Origin: DATBDE01 sp036270095
GTDB lineage: Bacteria > Actinomycetota > Thermoleophilia > Solirubrobacterales > Solirubrobacteraceae
Assembly (NCBI GenBank): GCA_036270095.1
Contig: DATBDE010000148.1
Span: 1-58,950 of the forward strand
Reading direction: 5' to 3'
Length of the DNA: 58,950 bases
The notes under the pieces: model-generated
Seen by the model: only the letters and a program-made list of their open reading frames with translations
Databases searched by the model: none
Told to the model about the DNA's origin: nothing
Part shown: piece by piece, positions 17,492 through 26,332 of the stretch
How positions within the stretch are numbered: position 1 is the first letter of the stretch
Layout: the number at the start of each line of letters is the position of its first letter
Program-made: the position numbers and the translations under genes

Positions 17492-18793
17492 ATGGCGTGG
17501 GATTTCTCCACCGACCCGGAGTTCGAGGAGAAGCTCGACTGGATGCGCACCTTCGTGCGCGAGGAGATCTGGCCGCTGGAGACGATCGCCGCAGAGCTCG
17601 AGTTCGACGGCCTCAAGCGCGCGATGGTCCCGCTGCAGGAGCAGGTCCGCGACCAGGGCCTGTGGGCCGCCCACCTCGACCCCGAGCTCGGCGGCCAGGG
17701 CTTCGGCCAGGTCAAGCTCGGGCTCATGCACGAGATCCTCGGCAGCAGCCCGATCGCGCCCCTCGCGTTCGGCAACGCCGCGCCCGACTCGGGCAACTCC
17801 GAGATCCTCGCCCTGGCCGGCACGCCGGAGCAGAAGGATCGCTATCTGCACCCGCTGCTGGCCGGCGACCTGCGCTCGGCCTTCTCGATGACCGAGCCCG
17901 AGACCGCGGGCTCCGACCCGACGCTGCTGCGCACGCGCGCGGTGCGCGACGGCGACGACTACGTCATCAGCGGCCACAAATGGTTCTCGTCCAACGGGTC
18001 GATCGCCGACTTCCTCATCGTCATGGCGGTCACCGACCCCGACGCCCACCGCTACCAGCGCGCCTCGATGTTCCTCGTCGACGCCGACGCCGAGGGCGTC
18101 GAGATCGTGCGCGACGTGGCGACGATGGAGCATCCCGCCGACTCGTTCGCCAAGTACGGCAACCACGCCGAGATCCGCTACCACGACGTGCGCGTGCCCA
18201 GGGAGGCGCTGCTCGGCGCCGAGGGCGCGGGCTTCCTCATCGCCCAGCAGCGGCTCTACCCGGGCCGCATCCATCACTGCATGCGCTGGCTCGGTGTCTC
18301 CCGGCGCGCCTTCGACATGCTCTGCGAGTACGCGCTCTTGCGGGAGGCGCACGGGTCCAAGCTGGCCGACAAGCAGACGATCCAGAACTGGATCGCCGAT
18401 TCGGCGGCGCAGATGGAGGCGGCGCGCCTGATGACGCTGCGGGCGGCCTGGATCATGGACACCGAGGGCGTGCGCGCTGCGCGCAGGGAGATCTCCCTGA
18501 TCAAGTTCTTCGGCGCCGAGGTGCTGCACGACGTCGTCGACCGGGCGCTGCAGATCCACGGATCGCTCGGCTACTCCACCGACATGCCGCTCGAGGCCAT
18601 GTACCGCTACGCGCGCGCGGCGCGGTTCTACGACGGCCCCGACGAGGTCCACCGCGAGAGCGTCGCCAAGCTCATCCTGCGCGGCTACGAGGCGCCGGCC
18701 GACGGCGTCCCGCGCGAGCACGTCCCCACCCGACGCGAGGCGGCGCGCGAGCGGTTCGCCGACCTCCTGGAAGCGGTCACCTCCAACGACTAG
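17492..18793 (+). CDS. Acyl-CoA dehydrogenase family protein, LvaC/ACAD10-11-like
   Basis: 433 residues of the FAD-dependent acyl-CoA dehydrogenase fold. It shows FSMTEPETAGSDPTLL (FAD contact), ISGHKWFSSNGS, RIHHCMRWLG, and QIHGSLGYSTDMPLEAMYRYARAARFYDGPDEVHRESVAK. The C-terminal RxxRxYxGPDEVH replaces the usual catalytic-Glu region, as in ACAD10/11 relatives. In the Lva pathway the equivalent enzyme removes phosphate from 4-phosphoacyl-CoA and leads to the 3-hydroxyacyl-CoA for beta-oxidation. The substrate here is inferred from neighbours only. Confidence 0.88.
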   Translation: MAWDFSTDPEFEEKLDWMRTFVREEIWPLETIAAELEFDGLKRAMVPLQEQVRDQGLWAAHLDPELGGQGFGQVKLGLMHEILGSSPIAPLAFGNAAPDSGNSEILALAGTPEQKDRYLHPLLAGDLRSAFSMTEPETAGSDPTLLRTRAVRDGDDYVISGHKWFSSNGSIADFLIVMAVTDPDAHRYQRASMFLVDADAEGVEIVRDVATMEHPADSFAKYGNHAEIRYHDVRVPREALLGAEGAGFLIAQQRLYPGRIHHCMRWLGVSRRAFDMLCEYALLREAHGSKLADKQTIQNWIADSAAQMEAARLMTLRAAWIMDTEGVRAARREISLIKFFGAEVLHDVVDRALQIHGSLGYSTDMPLEAMYRYARAARFYDGPDEVHRESVAKLILRGYEAPADGVPREHVPTRREAARERFADLLEAVTSND

Positions 18794-18833
18794 AGCGATC
18801 AAGGCGCTGGCCATCATCCTCGCCATTCAGCTC

Positions 18834-19709
18834 GTGCTGGGCGGCGCGGTCGTCTTTGCCGCCACGCAGGACTTCTTCGGCGCGGGGGGCGGGAAGAGCC
18901 AGGCGCACGACGCGGCGCGGCGCGCCGAGCGGTTCGACGCGGCGCGGGCGTGGCGGCTCGTCCGCCTCCAGCTCTCCTACGGGCAGCGGCCGGGCGGGTC
19001 GCCCCAGCTGCGCGCGCTGGCCGACCGCCTGCGCCCGCTGCTGCCCAACGGCCGCTTCGAGGACCTGGGGCCGAACGAGCCTGGCCTGCGCAACATCGTC
19101 GGCGAGCTGCCCGGCCGGGGCCCGCCGATCCTCATCGGCGCCCACTACGACACGCAGTCCGATCCCGTCGGGTTCGTCGGCGCCAACGACGGCGCCGCTG
19201 GCCCGGCGGCGGTGCTCGAGCTCGCGCGGGTGCTGCGTCCGGTCAGCGCGCGCGACGGCCGGGCGGTGACGTTCGTGCTCTTCGACGGCGAGGAGCAGCC
19301 GGCGGGCGCCGAGAGCCAGCCCTTCGCGTCGTCGGGCCTGCGGGGCTCGCGCAGCTTCGTGAGTGCCCACGGCGCGCACAGCGTGGGCGAGATGATCCTG
19401 CTCGACTACATCGCCGGGCGGGGCTCGACCTTCCAGCGCGAGCGGGCCTCCGACCGCGGGCTATGGGGGCGCCTGCGCGACGCCGCGCAGCGGGCCGGCG
19501 TGGGGTCCGTGTTCCCGCCCGGCGACCAGTCGGAGCTGATCGTCGATGACACCACCCCGTTCCAAATGGCCGGCATCCCGGCCATCGACATCATCGACTG
19601 GGGCTACCCCTACAAGCAGGGAGTGCACGACACGCTGGACAAGCTGGACCCGCGCGTGCTCGACGCGGTGGGGGAGGCCGTGGCCGAGCTGGTGCGCCGC
19701 GGCGGCTAG
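18834..19709 (+). CDS. M28 family metallopeptidase, secreted or membrane-anchored
   Basis: At least 291 residues of the M28 aminopeptidase fold: IGAHYDTQSDPVGFVGANDGAAG (zinc-binding His and bridging Asp), FDGEEQP (catalytic Glu and metal Glu), LLDYIAG and GVHDTLDKLD (last zinc His). It probably trims peptides outside the membrane. GTG 18834 is the first conventional start. The translated bases before it (KALAIILAIQLV) complete the hydrophobic anchor, so the real start may be ATC 18798. Convergent with the CPBP gene, sharing a CTAG stop overlap. Confidence 0.82.
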   Translation: MLGGAVVFAATQDFFGAGGGKSQAHDAARRAERFDAARAWRLVRLQLSYGQRPGGSPQLRALADRLRPLLPNGRFEDLGPNEPGLRNIVGELPGRGPPILIGAHYDTQSDPVGFVGANDGAAGPAAVLELARVLRPVSARDGRAVTFVLFDGEEQPAGAESQPFASSGLRGSRSFVSAHGAHSVGEMILLDYIAGRGSTFQRERASDRGLWGRLRDAAQRAGVGSVFPPGDQSELIVDDTTPFQMAGIPAIDIIDWGYPYKQGVHDTLDKLDPRVLDAVGEAVAELVRRGG

Positions 19710-21265
19710 GCGATCACGGCCTCCGGCCGCAGGACGCGGCCGGGCCGCTGGGCGAACGGCGATACGACCAGCGTCACCGTGCCCACGCAGGCGGCGACGA
19801 GCAGCGGGATCTGCCAGTCCCAGCCCAGCAGCAGCCCGATCACCACCGCGTTGTTGGCGGCGTGGGCCATCATCCCCGGCAGCAGCCGGCCGGTGCGGGC
19901 GTAGACCAGGGACCACACGAACCCGGCGATGAGCCGGTCGGCGAAGATCACCGGCGCGAACTCGAGGTGGGCGGCGCTGAACACGATCGCCGTGATCGTG
20001 GCCGCCACCCACACGCCCTTCCAGCGCCGCAGCGAGCCGAACATCACGCCGCGGAAGAAGATCTCCTCGCAGATCGGCGCCAGCACGGCGATGCCGAGCG
20101 TGGCGAACACGATCGCCACCGGCCCGCTCGCATTGTCGACCGGCAGGCCGCCGGTTGAGAGCGCTGATCCGATCGAGCTGCTGCCGTCGTCGAGCGACAG
20201 CGCGCCCAGCAGCACGAACGGCGCCAGCACGGCCGCGAAGGCGAGGACGAAGCCGCCCAGGGCGACGAACATCCAGCCCACGCTGCGCACGACCTGCAGT
20301 CGCGCGAGCCCGAACTGCCACGGGCGCAGCCGCCCGGTCAGCCGTGCCGTGACCAGCGCGCTGGCGAGGATCGTGAGGCTGGTGGCCGCGTCGGCGGCGA
20401 TCGCGAAGGCGGTGTCGGGATCGTTCAGCCGGTTGCCGGTGGCGCCCGCGGCGACGAACACGGCGATGCCCGAGGCGATGACCAGGCCGATCCCGATGCC
20501 GACGCTCGCCGGGGCCACCCACGCCGGCCAGGGCGGGAGGCGCGGCCAGCTGGCGTCCGGCGCGCCCGACGGTGGGCGCGGCGCAATCTCGGGCAGCCGC
20601 GGGCGGTGGTCGGAGAGCAGCAGCAGGTAGGCGTCGCCGCGGGCCAGCCAGGCCAGCACGGGGCTCAGCACGCGCTGGATCGCGCCCGGCTCGCGGCCGG
20701 TCACCAGCGCGGCGATCCAGCCCAGCGGCACGAGCAACGCCACCAGCACGCCGGCGAAGTAGCGCAGGAAGAGCGTGAACGGGCCCAGGACAACCCAGGT
20801 CCAGGCCCGCGCGCGCCGGTGCGGCGGCCGCTGGCGCAGGGAGAGCGCCACCTGCTCGGGGTCGTCGGTCGTGAGCCAGAGCCACGCCCGCACGCGGTTG
20901 ACGAAGCGCAGGTTCGCCCGGTAGGCGCGCTCGAGCGGGCTCGGGAGGTCGTTGGCCACCACGCGGCAGCCCCAGGCCACCGGCAGGGTGAGCAGGATGG
21001 CCAGCCGCAGCAGCACCGGCGCGACGAGCAGCGGCAGCGCGGCAAGCGGGCGAAGCAGCACGAGGCCGCGCCGCCGCCGGCGCGACCCGGGCACGCCGAC
21101 GACGAGGTCGGTGCGCCACTGCTCCACCCCCGCGGGCAGCTCGGGCCGTCCGTGGGGCGCCCGCGGGCCCCAGCGGACCGGCAGGTAGACCGGTGGAGGC
21201 GGCGCCGCGACGGGCGGCGGCGCGGGGCGCGGGCGTTCGGGCGTGAGGAGCGGGTCGTTGCGCAC
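19706..21265 (-). CDS. CPBP family intramembrane metalloprotease
   Basis: 519 residues. A proline-rich cytoplasmic N-terminus is followed by a DUF4389-like region with two hydrophobic segments, then about eight membrane helices. The CPBP (Rce1/Abi) motifs are CEEIFFRGVMFGSLRR and, further on, FSAAHLEFAP and AHAANNAV, giving the catalytic Glu-Glu, Arg and His residues. Members cleave membrane-anchored substrates or aid peptide processing; the substrate is unknown. GTG 21265 is the start; the neighbour ispH is divergent. Confidence 0.82.
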   Translation of the reverse strand: MRNDPLLTPERPRPAPPPVAAPPPPVYLPVRWGPRAPHGRPELPAGVEQWRTDLVVGVPGSRRRRRGLVLLRPLAALPLLVAPVLLRLAILLTLPVAWGCRVVANDLPSPLERAYRANLRFVNRVRAWLWLTTDDPEQVALSLRQRPPHRRARAWTWVVLGPFTLFLRYFAGVLVALLVPLGWIAALVTGREPGAIQRVLSPVLAWLARGDAYLLLLSDHRPRLPEIAPRPPSGAPDASWPRLPPWPAWVAPASVGIGIGLVIASGIAVFVAAGATGNRLNDPDTAFAIAADAATSLTILASALVTARLTGRLRPWQFGLARLQVVRSVGWMFVALGGFVLAFAAVLAPFVLLGALSLDDGSSSIGSALSTGGLPVDNASGPVAIVFATLGIAVLAPICEEIFFRGVMFGSLRRWKGVWVAATITAIVFSAAHLEFAPVIFADRLIAGFVWSLVYARTGRLLPGMMAHAANNAVVIGLLLGWDWQIPLLVAACVGTVTLVVSPFAQRPGRVLRPEAVIA

Positions 21266-21310
21266 TGTCTTTGCATACGCAATACCCGCGCCGATGGCAC
21301 GGCCCGCTCG

Positions 21311-21316
21311 TACACT
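21311..21316 (+). promoter_or_regulatory. -10 element (TACACT) of ispH
   Basis: TACACT ends 8 bases before ATG 21325. The same hexamer with similar spacing precedes the gene at 27211. Confidence 0.6.
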
Positions 21317-21324
21317 CAGCGACG

Positions 21325-22269
21325 ATGGAGAAGATCCTGCTGGCCTCGCCGCGCGGCTACTGCGCGGGCGTCGATCGCGCCGTGCAGACGGTCGAGCGCG
21401 CCCTCGAGCTCTACGGCGCGCCCGTCTACGTCCGCAAGGAGATCGTCCACAACAAGCACGTGGTCTCGCAGCTGCGCGACCGCGGCGCCGTGTTCGTGGA
21501 CGACGAGCGCGAGGTCCCGACGGGCGCGGTGACGGTGTTCTCCGCCCACGGCGTGGCGCCCAGCGTGCACGCCAACGCGGCCGAGCGCGGCCTGCGCACC
21601 ATCGACGCGACCTGCCCGCTGGTCACCAAGGTCCACAAGGAGGCCCTGAAGTTCGCCCGCGACGGCTACACGATCGTCCTCGTCGGCCACGCCGGCCACG
21701 AGGAGGTCGAGGGCACGATGGGCGAGGCGCCCGAGCACATCGTCCTGGTCGAGACCGAGGAGGACGTGGACCGGCTCCAGATCGACAACCCGGACAAGGT
21801 CGCCTACATCTCGCAGACCACGCTGTCGGTGGACGAGACGCGCGCCATCATCGGGCGCCTGCGCGAGCGCTTCCCCGGCGCCGTCGGGCCCCGCACCGAC
21901 GACATCTGCTACGCGACCACGAACCGGCAGATGGCGGTCAAGCAGCTCGCCGCCCAGTGCGACCTCGTGCTGGTCATCGGGTCGCGCAACTCCTCCAATT
22001 CCCAGCGCCTCGTCGACGTCACCCGCGAGCTCGGGACCGAGGCGCACCTGATCGACCACGAGGGCCAGGTCGAGGAGAGCTGGCTCGAGGGCAAGCGGGT
22101 CCTGGGCATCACCTCGGGCGCGAGCGCCCCCGAGGACCTCGTGCAGCGCCTGATCGACTACTTTCGCGCCCGCGGCACCGACGAGGTCGCCGAGCTCGAG
22201 GTCATCTCCGAGGATGTGCGCTTCATGCTCCCCAAGACGATCCGCAAGGAGCTGGCGGCCCGCGAGTAA
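21325..22269 (+). CDS. ispH: 4-hydroxy-3-methylbut-2-enyl diphosphate reductase
   Basis: 314 residues. This Fe-S enzyme makes IPP and DMAPP in the last step of the MEP isoprenoid pathway. It has the three cluster cysteines: GYCAGVDRA (Cys13), DATCPLVTKVH and DDICYATTNRQ. The substrate-binding SAHGVAP, the GHAGHEEVEGTMGE loop and SRNSSNSQRL are all present. Full length. No other isoprenoid gene is nearby; an acyl-CoA ligase follows 39 bases downstream with its own promoter-like element. Confidence 0.96.
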   Translation: MEKILLASPRGYCAGVDRAVQTVERALELYGAPVYVRKEIVHNKHVVSQLRDRGAVFVDDEREVPTGAVTVFSAHGVAPSVHANAAERGLRTIDATCPLVTKVHKEALKFARDGYTIVLVGHAGHEEVEGTMGEAPEHIVLVETEEDVDRLQIDNPDKVAYISQTTLSVDETRAIIGRLRERFPGAVGPRTDDICYATTNRQMAVKQLAAQCDLVLVIGSRNSSNSQRLVDVTRELGTEAHLIDHEGQVEESWLEGKRVLGITSGASAPEDLVQRLIDYFRARGTDEVAELEVISEDVRFMLPKTIRKELAARE

Positions 22270-22296
22270 CCGGTAGCAGCCGCCCCGCGAGGTGGC

Positions 22297-22302
22297 TACG
22301 CT
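22297..22302 (+). promoter_or_regulatory. -10 element (TACGCT) of the acyl-CoA ligase
   Basis: TACGCT ends 6 bases before ATG 22309. Confidence 0.45.
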
Positions 22303-22308
22303 CAGGCC

Positions 22309-23886
22309 ATGGACGGCCTGATGATGGATTACCCGCTGCTCGTCCGGCACATCGCCGAGCGAGCCGAGACGGTCTTCGGCGACCGCGAGATCGTGTCCCG
22401 CACCCAGGACGGGATCGAGCGCTCCACCTATCGCGACGTCGTGACCCGCGCCCGGCGCCTCGCCAGCGCGCTGCAGGCGCTCGGCATCAAGCCTGGCGAC
22501 CGCGTCGCCACCTTCGGTTGGAACTCGGTGCGCCACCTCGAGCTCTACCTCGCCGTCCCCTCCGTCGGCGCCGTGCTGCACACGCTGAACGTCCGCCTGT
22601 TCGAGGACGACCTGCGCTACATCGTCGGCCACGCAGAGGACCGCATCGTGTTCCTCGACGCCAGCCTGGCCGACGCGATGTGCTCGTTCGAGGGCGTCGA
22701 GCAGGAGGTGCTCATGCCCGACGGCCCGGGCGAGCGCCCCGGCGCGCTCGACTACGAGCGGCTCGTCGCCTCCGGCGACCCCGACTTCGCCTTCCCCGAC
22801 CTCGACGAGAACAGCGCCGCGGCCATGTGCTACACGAGCGGGACGACGGGCCGCCCCAAGGGCGTGGTCTACTCGCACCGCTCCACCGTCCTCCACACGC
22901 TGATGGTGTGCACGGCCGACGCCATGGGCGTGCGCGAGGCCGACTCGTTCATGCCGGTCGTGCCCATGTTCCACGCCAACGCGTGGGGCATCCCCTACGC
23001 GTGCGCGATGGCGGGCGCCCGCCTCGTGTTCCCCGGGCCGAAGATGCTGCCCGCCGACCTGGCCGAGCTGATCAGGGAAGAGCACGTCACCCGCGCGGCC
23101 GGCGTGCCCACGATCTGGCAGGGCATGCTCCAGCTCGACCCCAAGCCCGACCTCTCCTCGCTGCACGAGGTCAAGGGTGGCGGCTCGGCCGTGCCCGAGG
23201 CGCTCCTGCGCCACTTCGACGAGGCCTTCGGCGTGACCATTGTGCAGGGCTGGGGCATGACCGAGACCAGCCCGCTGGCCTCGGTGTCGCGCCTGCCCGG
23301 CGACGTCGAGGTGACCGAGGACGAGGCCTACGCGATCCGCGCCTGCCAGGGCCGCGTCATGCCGCTGGTCGACTTCCGCATCGACGCGGAAGAGGGCGGC
23401 GAGCTGCAGGTGCGCGGGCCGTTCATCGCGCGCCGGTACTACAACGACGACACCGCGAACGAGAAGTTCACCGAGGACGGTTGGCTGCGCACCGGAGACG
23501 TGGCCGAGCTGCGCTACGGGTCCTACCTGCACCTCGTCGACCGGACCAAGGACCTCGTCAAGTCGGGCGGCGAGTGGATCTCGTCGGTCGAGCTCGAGAA
23601 CGAGATCATGGCCCACGACGACGTGCTCGAGGCGGCGGTCATCGCCATCCCGAACGAGAAGTGGGGCGAGCGGCCGTGCGCGTGCATCGTGCTCAAGCCC
23701 GGCGCCGAGCTCGACCCCGACGGCCTGCGCGAGTTCCTTTCCGGCCGCGTGGCCAAATGGTGGCTGCCCGATCGCGTCGAGTTCATCGACGAGGTCCCGA
23801 AGACCTCGGTGGGCAAGTTCAACAAGAAGGACCTGCGCGCACGGTTCGCCGGCGAGCAGGCGGCAGCACCCGCGCCCGGCGCGTGA
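22309..23886 (+). CDS. Long-chain-fatty-acid-CoA ligase (AMP-binding)
   Basis: 525 residues of the ANL adenylating superfamily. The P-loop is CYTSGTTGRPKGVVYSH, the A4/A5 region is GWGMTETSPLASVSRLPGD, the hinge is TGDVAELRYGSYLHLVDRTKDLVKSGGEWISSVELE, and the C-terminal catalytic Lys lies in KTSVGKFNKKDLR. It activates a fatty or short-to-medium-chain acid to acyl-CoA through acyl-AMP. It could feed the LvaABC-like module at 16053-18793 or the WS/DGAT, but nothing in the sequence fixes chain length. The metallophosphatase start overlaps its stop. Confidence 0.92.
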   Translation: MDGLMMDYPLLVRHIAERAETVFGDREIVSRTQDGIERSTYRDVVTRARRLASALQALGIKPGDRVATFGWNSVRHLELYLAVPSVGAVLHTLNVRLFEDDLRYIVGHAEDRIVFLDASLADAMCSFEGVEQEVLMPDGPGERPGALDYERLVASGDPDFAFPDLDENSAAAMCYTSGTTGRPKGVVYSHRSTVLHTLMVCTADAMGVREADSFMPVVPMFHANAWGIPYACAMAGARLVFPGPKMLPADLAELIREEHVTRAAGVPTIWQGMLQLDPKPDLSSLHEVKGGGSAVPEALLRHFDEAFGVTIVQGWGMTETSPLASVSRLPGDVEVTEDEAYAIRACQGRVMPLVDFRIDAEEGGELQVRGPFIARRYYNDDTANEKFTEDGWLRTGDVAELRYGSYLHLVDRTKDLVKSGGEWISSVELENEIMAHDDVLEAAVIAIPNEKWGERPCACIVLKPGAELDPDGLREFLSGRVAKWWLPDRVEFIDEVPKTSVGKFNKKDLRARFAGEQAAAPAPGA

Positions 23887-24998
23887 AGCAGCTCGTCCTC
23901 TCGGACCTCCATCTCGGGGCGCGGTCGAACACCGACCTGCTGCGCCGGGCCGAGATGCGAGAGTCGCTGCTCGCGGCGCTCGCCGACGTCGACCGCCTGG
24001 TGCTGCTGGGCGACGTGCTCGAGATGCGCGACGGCCCGGCGCACGAGCCGCTGGCCGCGGCGCGCGCGCTGTTCGAGGACCTCGGGCGCACGCTCGGCCC
24101 CGACCGGGAAGTGGTCATGGTCCCCGGCAACCACGACCACGAGCTCATCGGCCCGTGGCTGGAGGCGCGCCGGCGCGTGCCCGGCGCCCCGCCGCTCGGG
24201 CTCGAGCAGGGCGCGGGCCCCGAGGCCTCGCCGCTGGCGCAGGTCCTGGGCGAGTGGCTGGCGCCCACTCCGCTGCGCATCGCCTATCCGGGCCTGTGGC
24301 TGCGCGACGACGTGTACGCCCTGCACGGTCATTACCTCGACGTCCACGTGGCGGTGCCGTCGTTCGAGCGCATGAGCGCCCGCGTGGTCGAGCGCTGGGT
24401 GCGCCGCGGCGACGGCGCCGCGGGGCCGGTCGAGGCCTACGAGGGCTCGCTTGCCCCGATCTACGCGCTCCTCTACACGATCGCCCAGACCGCGCCCGAG
24501 AAGGGCCGCAACTTGGTCTCGGGCGCATCCGGCCGCGCCTGGCGCGTGCTCGTGGGCGACGGCGGGCGCCGCCCCCTCGGGCACATCGCCCTGGGCACAT
24601 TCGGCTTCCCGGCCGCGATCTGGACGCTGAACCGGCTCGGGCTCGGGCCGCTGCAGTCCGAGCTGTCGGGCGTCGCGCTGCGCCGCGCTGGCCTGGACGC
24701 GATGGCCGAGGTGATCGGCCGCCTCGACCCGCCGGCGGCGCATGTGGTCTTCGGCCACACCCACCGCAGCGGCCCGTGGCCGGCCGACGACCATGGCGAG
24801 TGGGTGGCGCCCGGTGGCGCCCGCATGCTCAACCCGGGCTCGTGGGTCTACGAGCGGCTGTTCATGACCGGCGGCCCGGACCGCAACCCGTACTGGCCCG
24901 GCAACGTGGCCGTGATCGAGGGCACGACGCCGCCGCGGCTGCAGCGCCTGCTCGGCGACCGCAGCGAGGACGAGTTCAAGGGGCCAGACCGGGCGTGA
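23883..24998 (+). CDS. Calcineurin-like metallophosphoesterase
   Basis: 371 residues from GTG 23883, overlapping the ligase stop by 4 bases. All two-metal motifs are present: LSDLHLG, LLGDVLEM, VPGNHDHE, LHGHYLDVH and FGHTHRSGPW. Long inserts between motifs 3 and 4 place it near the UDP-2,3-diacylglucosamine-hydrolase-like branch, but no lipid A pathway is expected in this lineage, so the substrate is open. No signal peptide. Its 3' end overlaps the convergent thioredoxin-like gene by 23 bases. Confidence 0.85.
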   Translation: MKQLVLSDLHLGARSNTDLLRRAEMRESLLAALADVDRLVLLGDVLEMRDGPAHEPLAAARALFEDLGRTLGPDREVVMVPGNHDHELIGPWLEARRRVPGAPPLGLEQGAGPEASPLAQVLGEWLAPTPLRIAYPGLWLRDDVYALHGHYLDVHVAVPSFERMSARVVERWVRRGDGAAGPVEAYEGSLAPIYALLYTIAQTAPEKGRNLVSGASGRAWRVLVGDGGRRPLGHIALGTFGFPAAIWTLNRLGLGPLQSELSGVALRRAGLDAMAEVIGRLDPPAAHVVFGHTHRSGPWPADDHGEWVAPGGARMLNPGSWVYERLFMTGGPDRNPYWPGNVAVIEGTTPPRLQRLLGDRSEDEFKGPDRA

Positions 24999-25719
24999 AG
25001 CACGTGGCGTGGCAGGTGGCCGCGCCGGAGACCGCGAGCTCGAGCACGCCGGCGGTGCTGCGCTCGTGCTCGAGCAGCTCCACGCAGCCGGGCCCGTCGA
25101 CGGCGAACCGCCTGCTGTTGGCCGACAGCGCGCCCCGGCCCGAGACCACCGCCCACACGCCGCCGGCCTCGTAGGGGCCGGAGTAGGCGCCCTCCTGGTC
25201 GGCGGTCTGGGGCGCGAGCGCAGCGCCCGGCGCGTCCTCGGGCCGCAGCGGTGCGAACGGCGGCGGCTCGATGTCGAGGAGCTCGGCGATCGCGCGCTCG
25301 GACTCGTCGTAGGCGCCCTCGCCGTAGTGGTAGTCGACGAGGGTCAGCGCGCGGTCGAACAGGTAGCGCGCCGGCCAGCCCTGGTTGCCGTAGAGGTCCC
25401 ACACCTCGAGGTCGGAGTCGACGACGACTGGATAGGTGACGTCGAGCCGCGCCACGGCGGCGCGCACCGCCGCCGGGTCAAACGACGGCGCGAAGCCGGC
25501 GGAGTGGACGCCGATCACGCGCAGGCCGTCGGCCGCGTAGCGCTCGTGCCACGCGCGCACGTAGGGCAGCGTGCGGATGGAGTTGGGGCGGCAGAAGTCC
25601 CAGAACTCGACCAGCACCGGACGGCCGAGCTGCTTGTCCATGCGCAGCGGCGCGACGTTGACCCACTCGAGCTCGCGCGGGAACGGCGGCGCGGTGATCG
25701 TGTCGACCGGAGGACGCAC
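24976..25719 (-). CDS. Redoxin/thioredoxin-fold protein with a single active-site Cys
   Basis: 247 residues. The N-terminal half is a TlpA/AhpC-like thioredoxin fold (GRPVLVEFWDFCRPNSIRTLPYVRAWHERY, VIGVHSAGF, YPVVVDSDLEVWDLYGNQGWPARYLFD). The usual CxxC is CRPN, so the resolving Cys is missing. The C-terminal 80 residues form a beta-rich domain recalling the C-terminus of DipZ-type proteins, with three more cysteines. No signal peptide is seen. GTG 25719 is supported by TAGCGT 9 bases upstream. Confidence 0.75.
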   Translation of the reverse strand: MRPPVDTITAPPFPRELEWVNVAPLRMDKQLGRPVLVEFWDFCRPNSIRTLPYVRAWHERYAADGLRVIGVHSAGFAPSFDPAAVRAAVARLDVTYPVVVDSDLEVWDLYGNQGWPARYLFDRALTLVDYHYGEGAYDESERAIAELLDIEPPPFAPLRPEDAPGAALAPQTADQEGAYSGPYEAGGVWAVVSGRGALSANSRRFAVDGPGCVELLEHERSTAGVLELAVSGAATCHATCFTPGLAP

Positions 25720-25728
25720 CGCGCGGCG

Positions 25729-25738
25729 ACGCTAGCAT
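25729..25738. promoter_or_regulatory. Overlapping divergent -10 elements around GCTAGC
   Basis: Minus-strand TAGCGT (25729-25734) lies 9 bases from GTG 25719. Plus-strand TAGCAT (25733-25738) lies 10 bases from GTG 25749. The two hexamers share two bases. Confidence 0.6.
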
Positions 25739-25748
25739 CAGCCGCCCC

Positions 25749-26294
25749 GTGGGCCCCATACCGCTTCCGGAGCCTCCGCTCGCAAACGGCGACGTTTCGC
25801 TGCGGCCCTGGAGACCGCAGGACGTCCCCGCGATCGTGGCCGCGTGCCAGGACCCGGAGATCCCGAAGTGGACGCTGGTGCCCGAGCCGTATTCCGAGGA
25901 CGACGCGCGGCTGTGGCTCGCCGCGCAGTCGGCCGCGCGCCGCGGTGGGCGCCGGGTCGAGCTCGCGATCGTCGACGGCGACGACCGGCTGCTGGGCTCG
26001 ATCGCGATCGCCCGCAGCATCGACGGCCGCGCCGGCGAGGTCGGCTACTGGATCGCGCGCGACGCGCGCCGGCGCGGCGTCGCCACCCGCGCCGTCGAGC
26101 TGCTGTCGACCTGGGCGTTCTCCGAGCTCGGGCTCGAGCGCATCGAGCTGCTCGCCGAGCCTGGAAACACCGCTTCTCAGGGTGTTGCGGAGGCAGCAGG
26201 ATTTACAAAGGAACGCCTACTTCCGGCGCATCGTGAGCAGAAGGGGCGCATGCGCGATTTCTTCCTCTATGTCCTCGTTCCGGGCGCGGTGTGA
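25749..26294 (+). CDS. GNAT acetyltransferase, RimJ/RimL type
   Basis: 181 residues covering one GNAT domain: DVSLRPWRPQDVPAIVAACQDPEI at the start, EVGYWIARDARRRGVATRAVELLSTWAF as the acetyl-CoA-binding R/QxxGxG/A motif, and ERIELLAEPGNTASQGVAEAAGF at the end. It transfers acetyl from acetyl-CoA, probably to a protein N-terminus or small amine. GTG 25749, divergent from the thioredoxin-like gene. Confidence 0.85.
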   Translation: MGPIPLPEPPLANGDVSLRPWRPQDVPAIVAACQDPEIPKWTLVPEPYSEDDARLWLAAQSAARRGGRRVELAIVDGDDRLLGSIAIARSIDGRAGEVGYWIARDARRRGVATRAVELLSTWAFSELGLERIELLAEPGNTASQGVAEAAGFTKERLLPAHREQKGRMRDFFLYVLVPGAV

Positions 26295-26332
26295 GGACGG
26301 CATGGATCGGGCCTCTGACCGCATTTCGCGGT

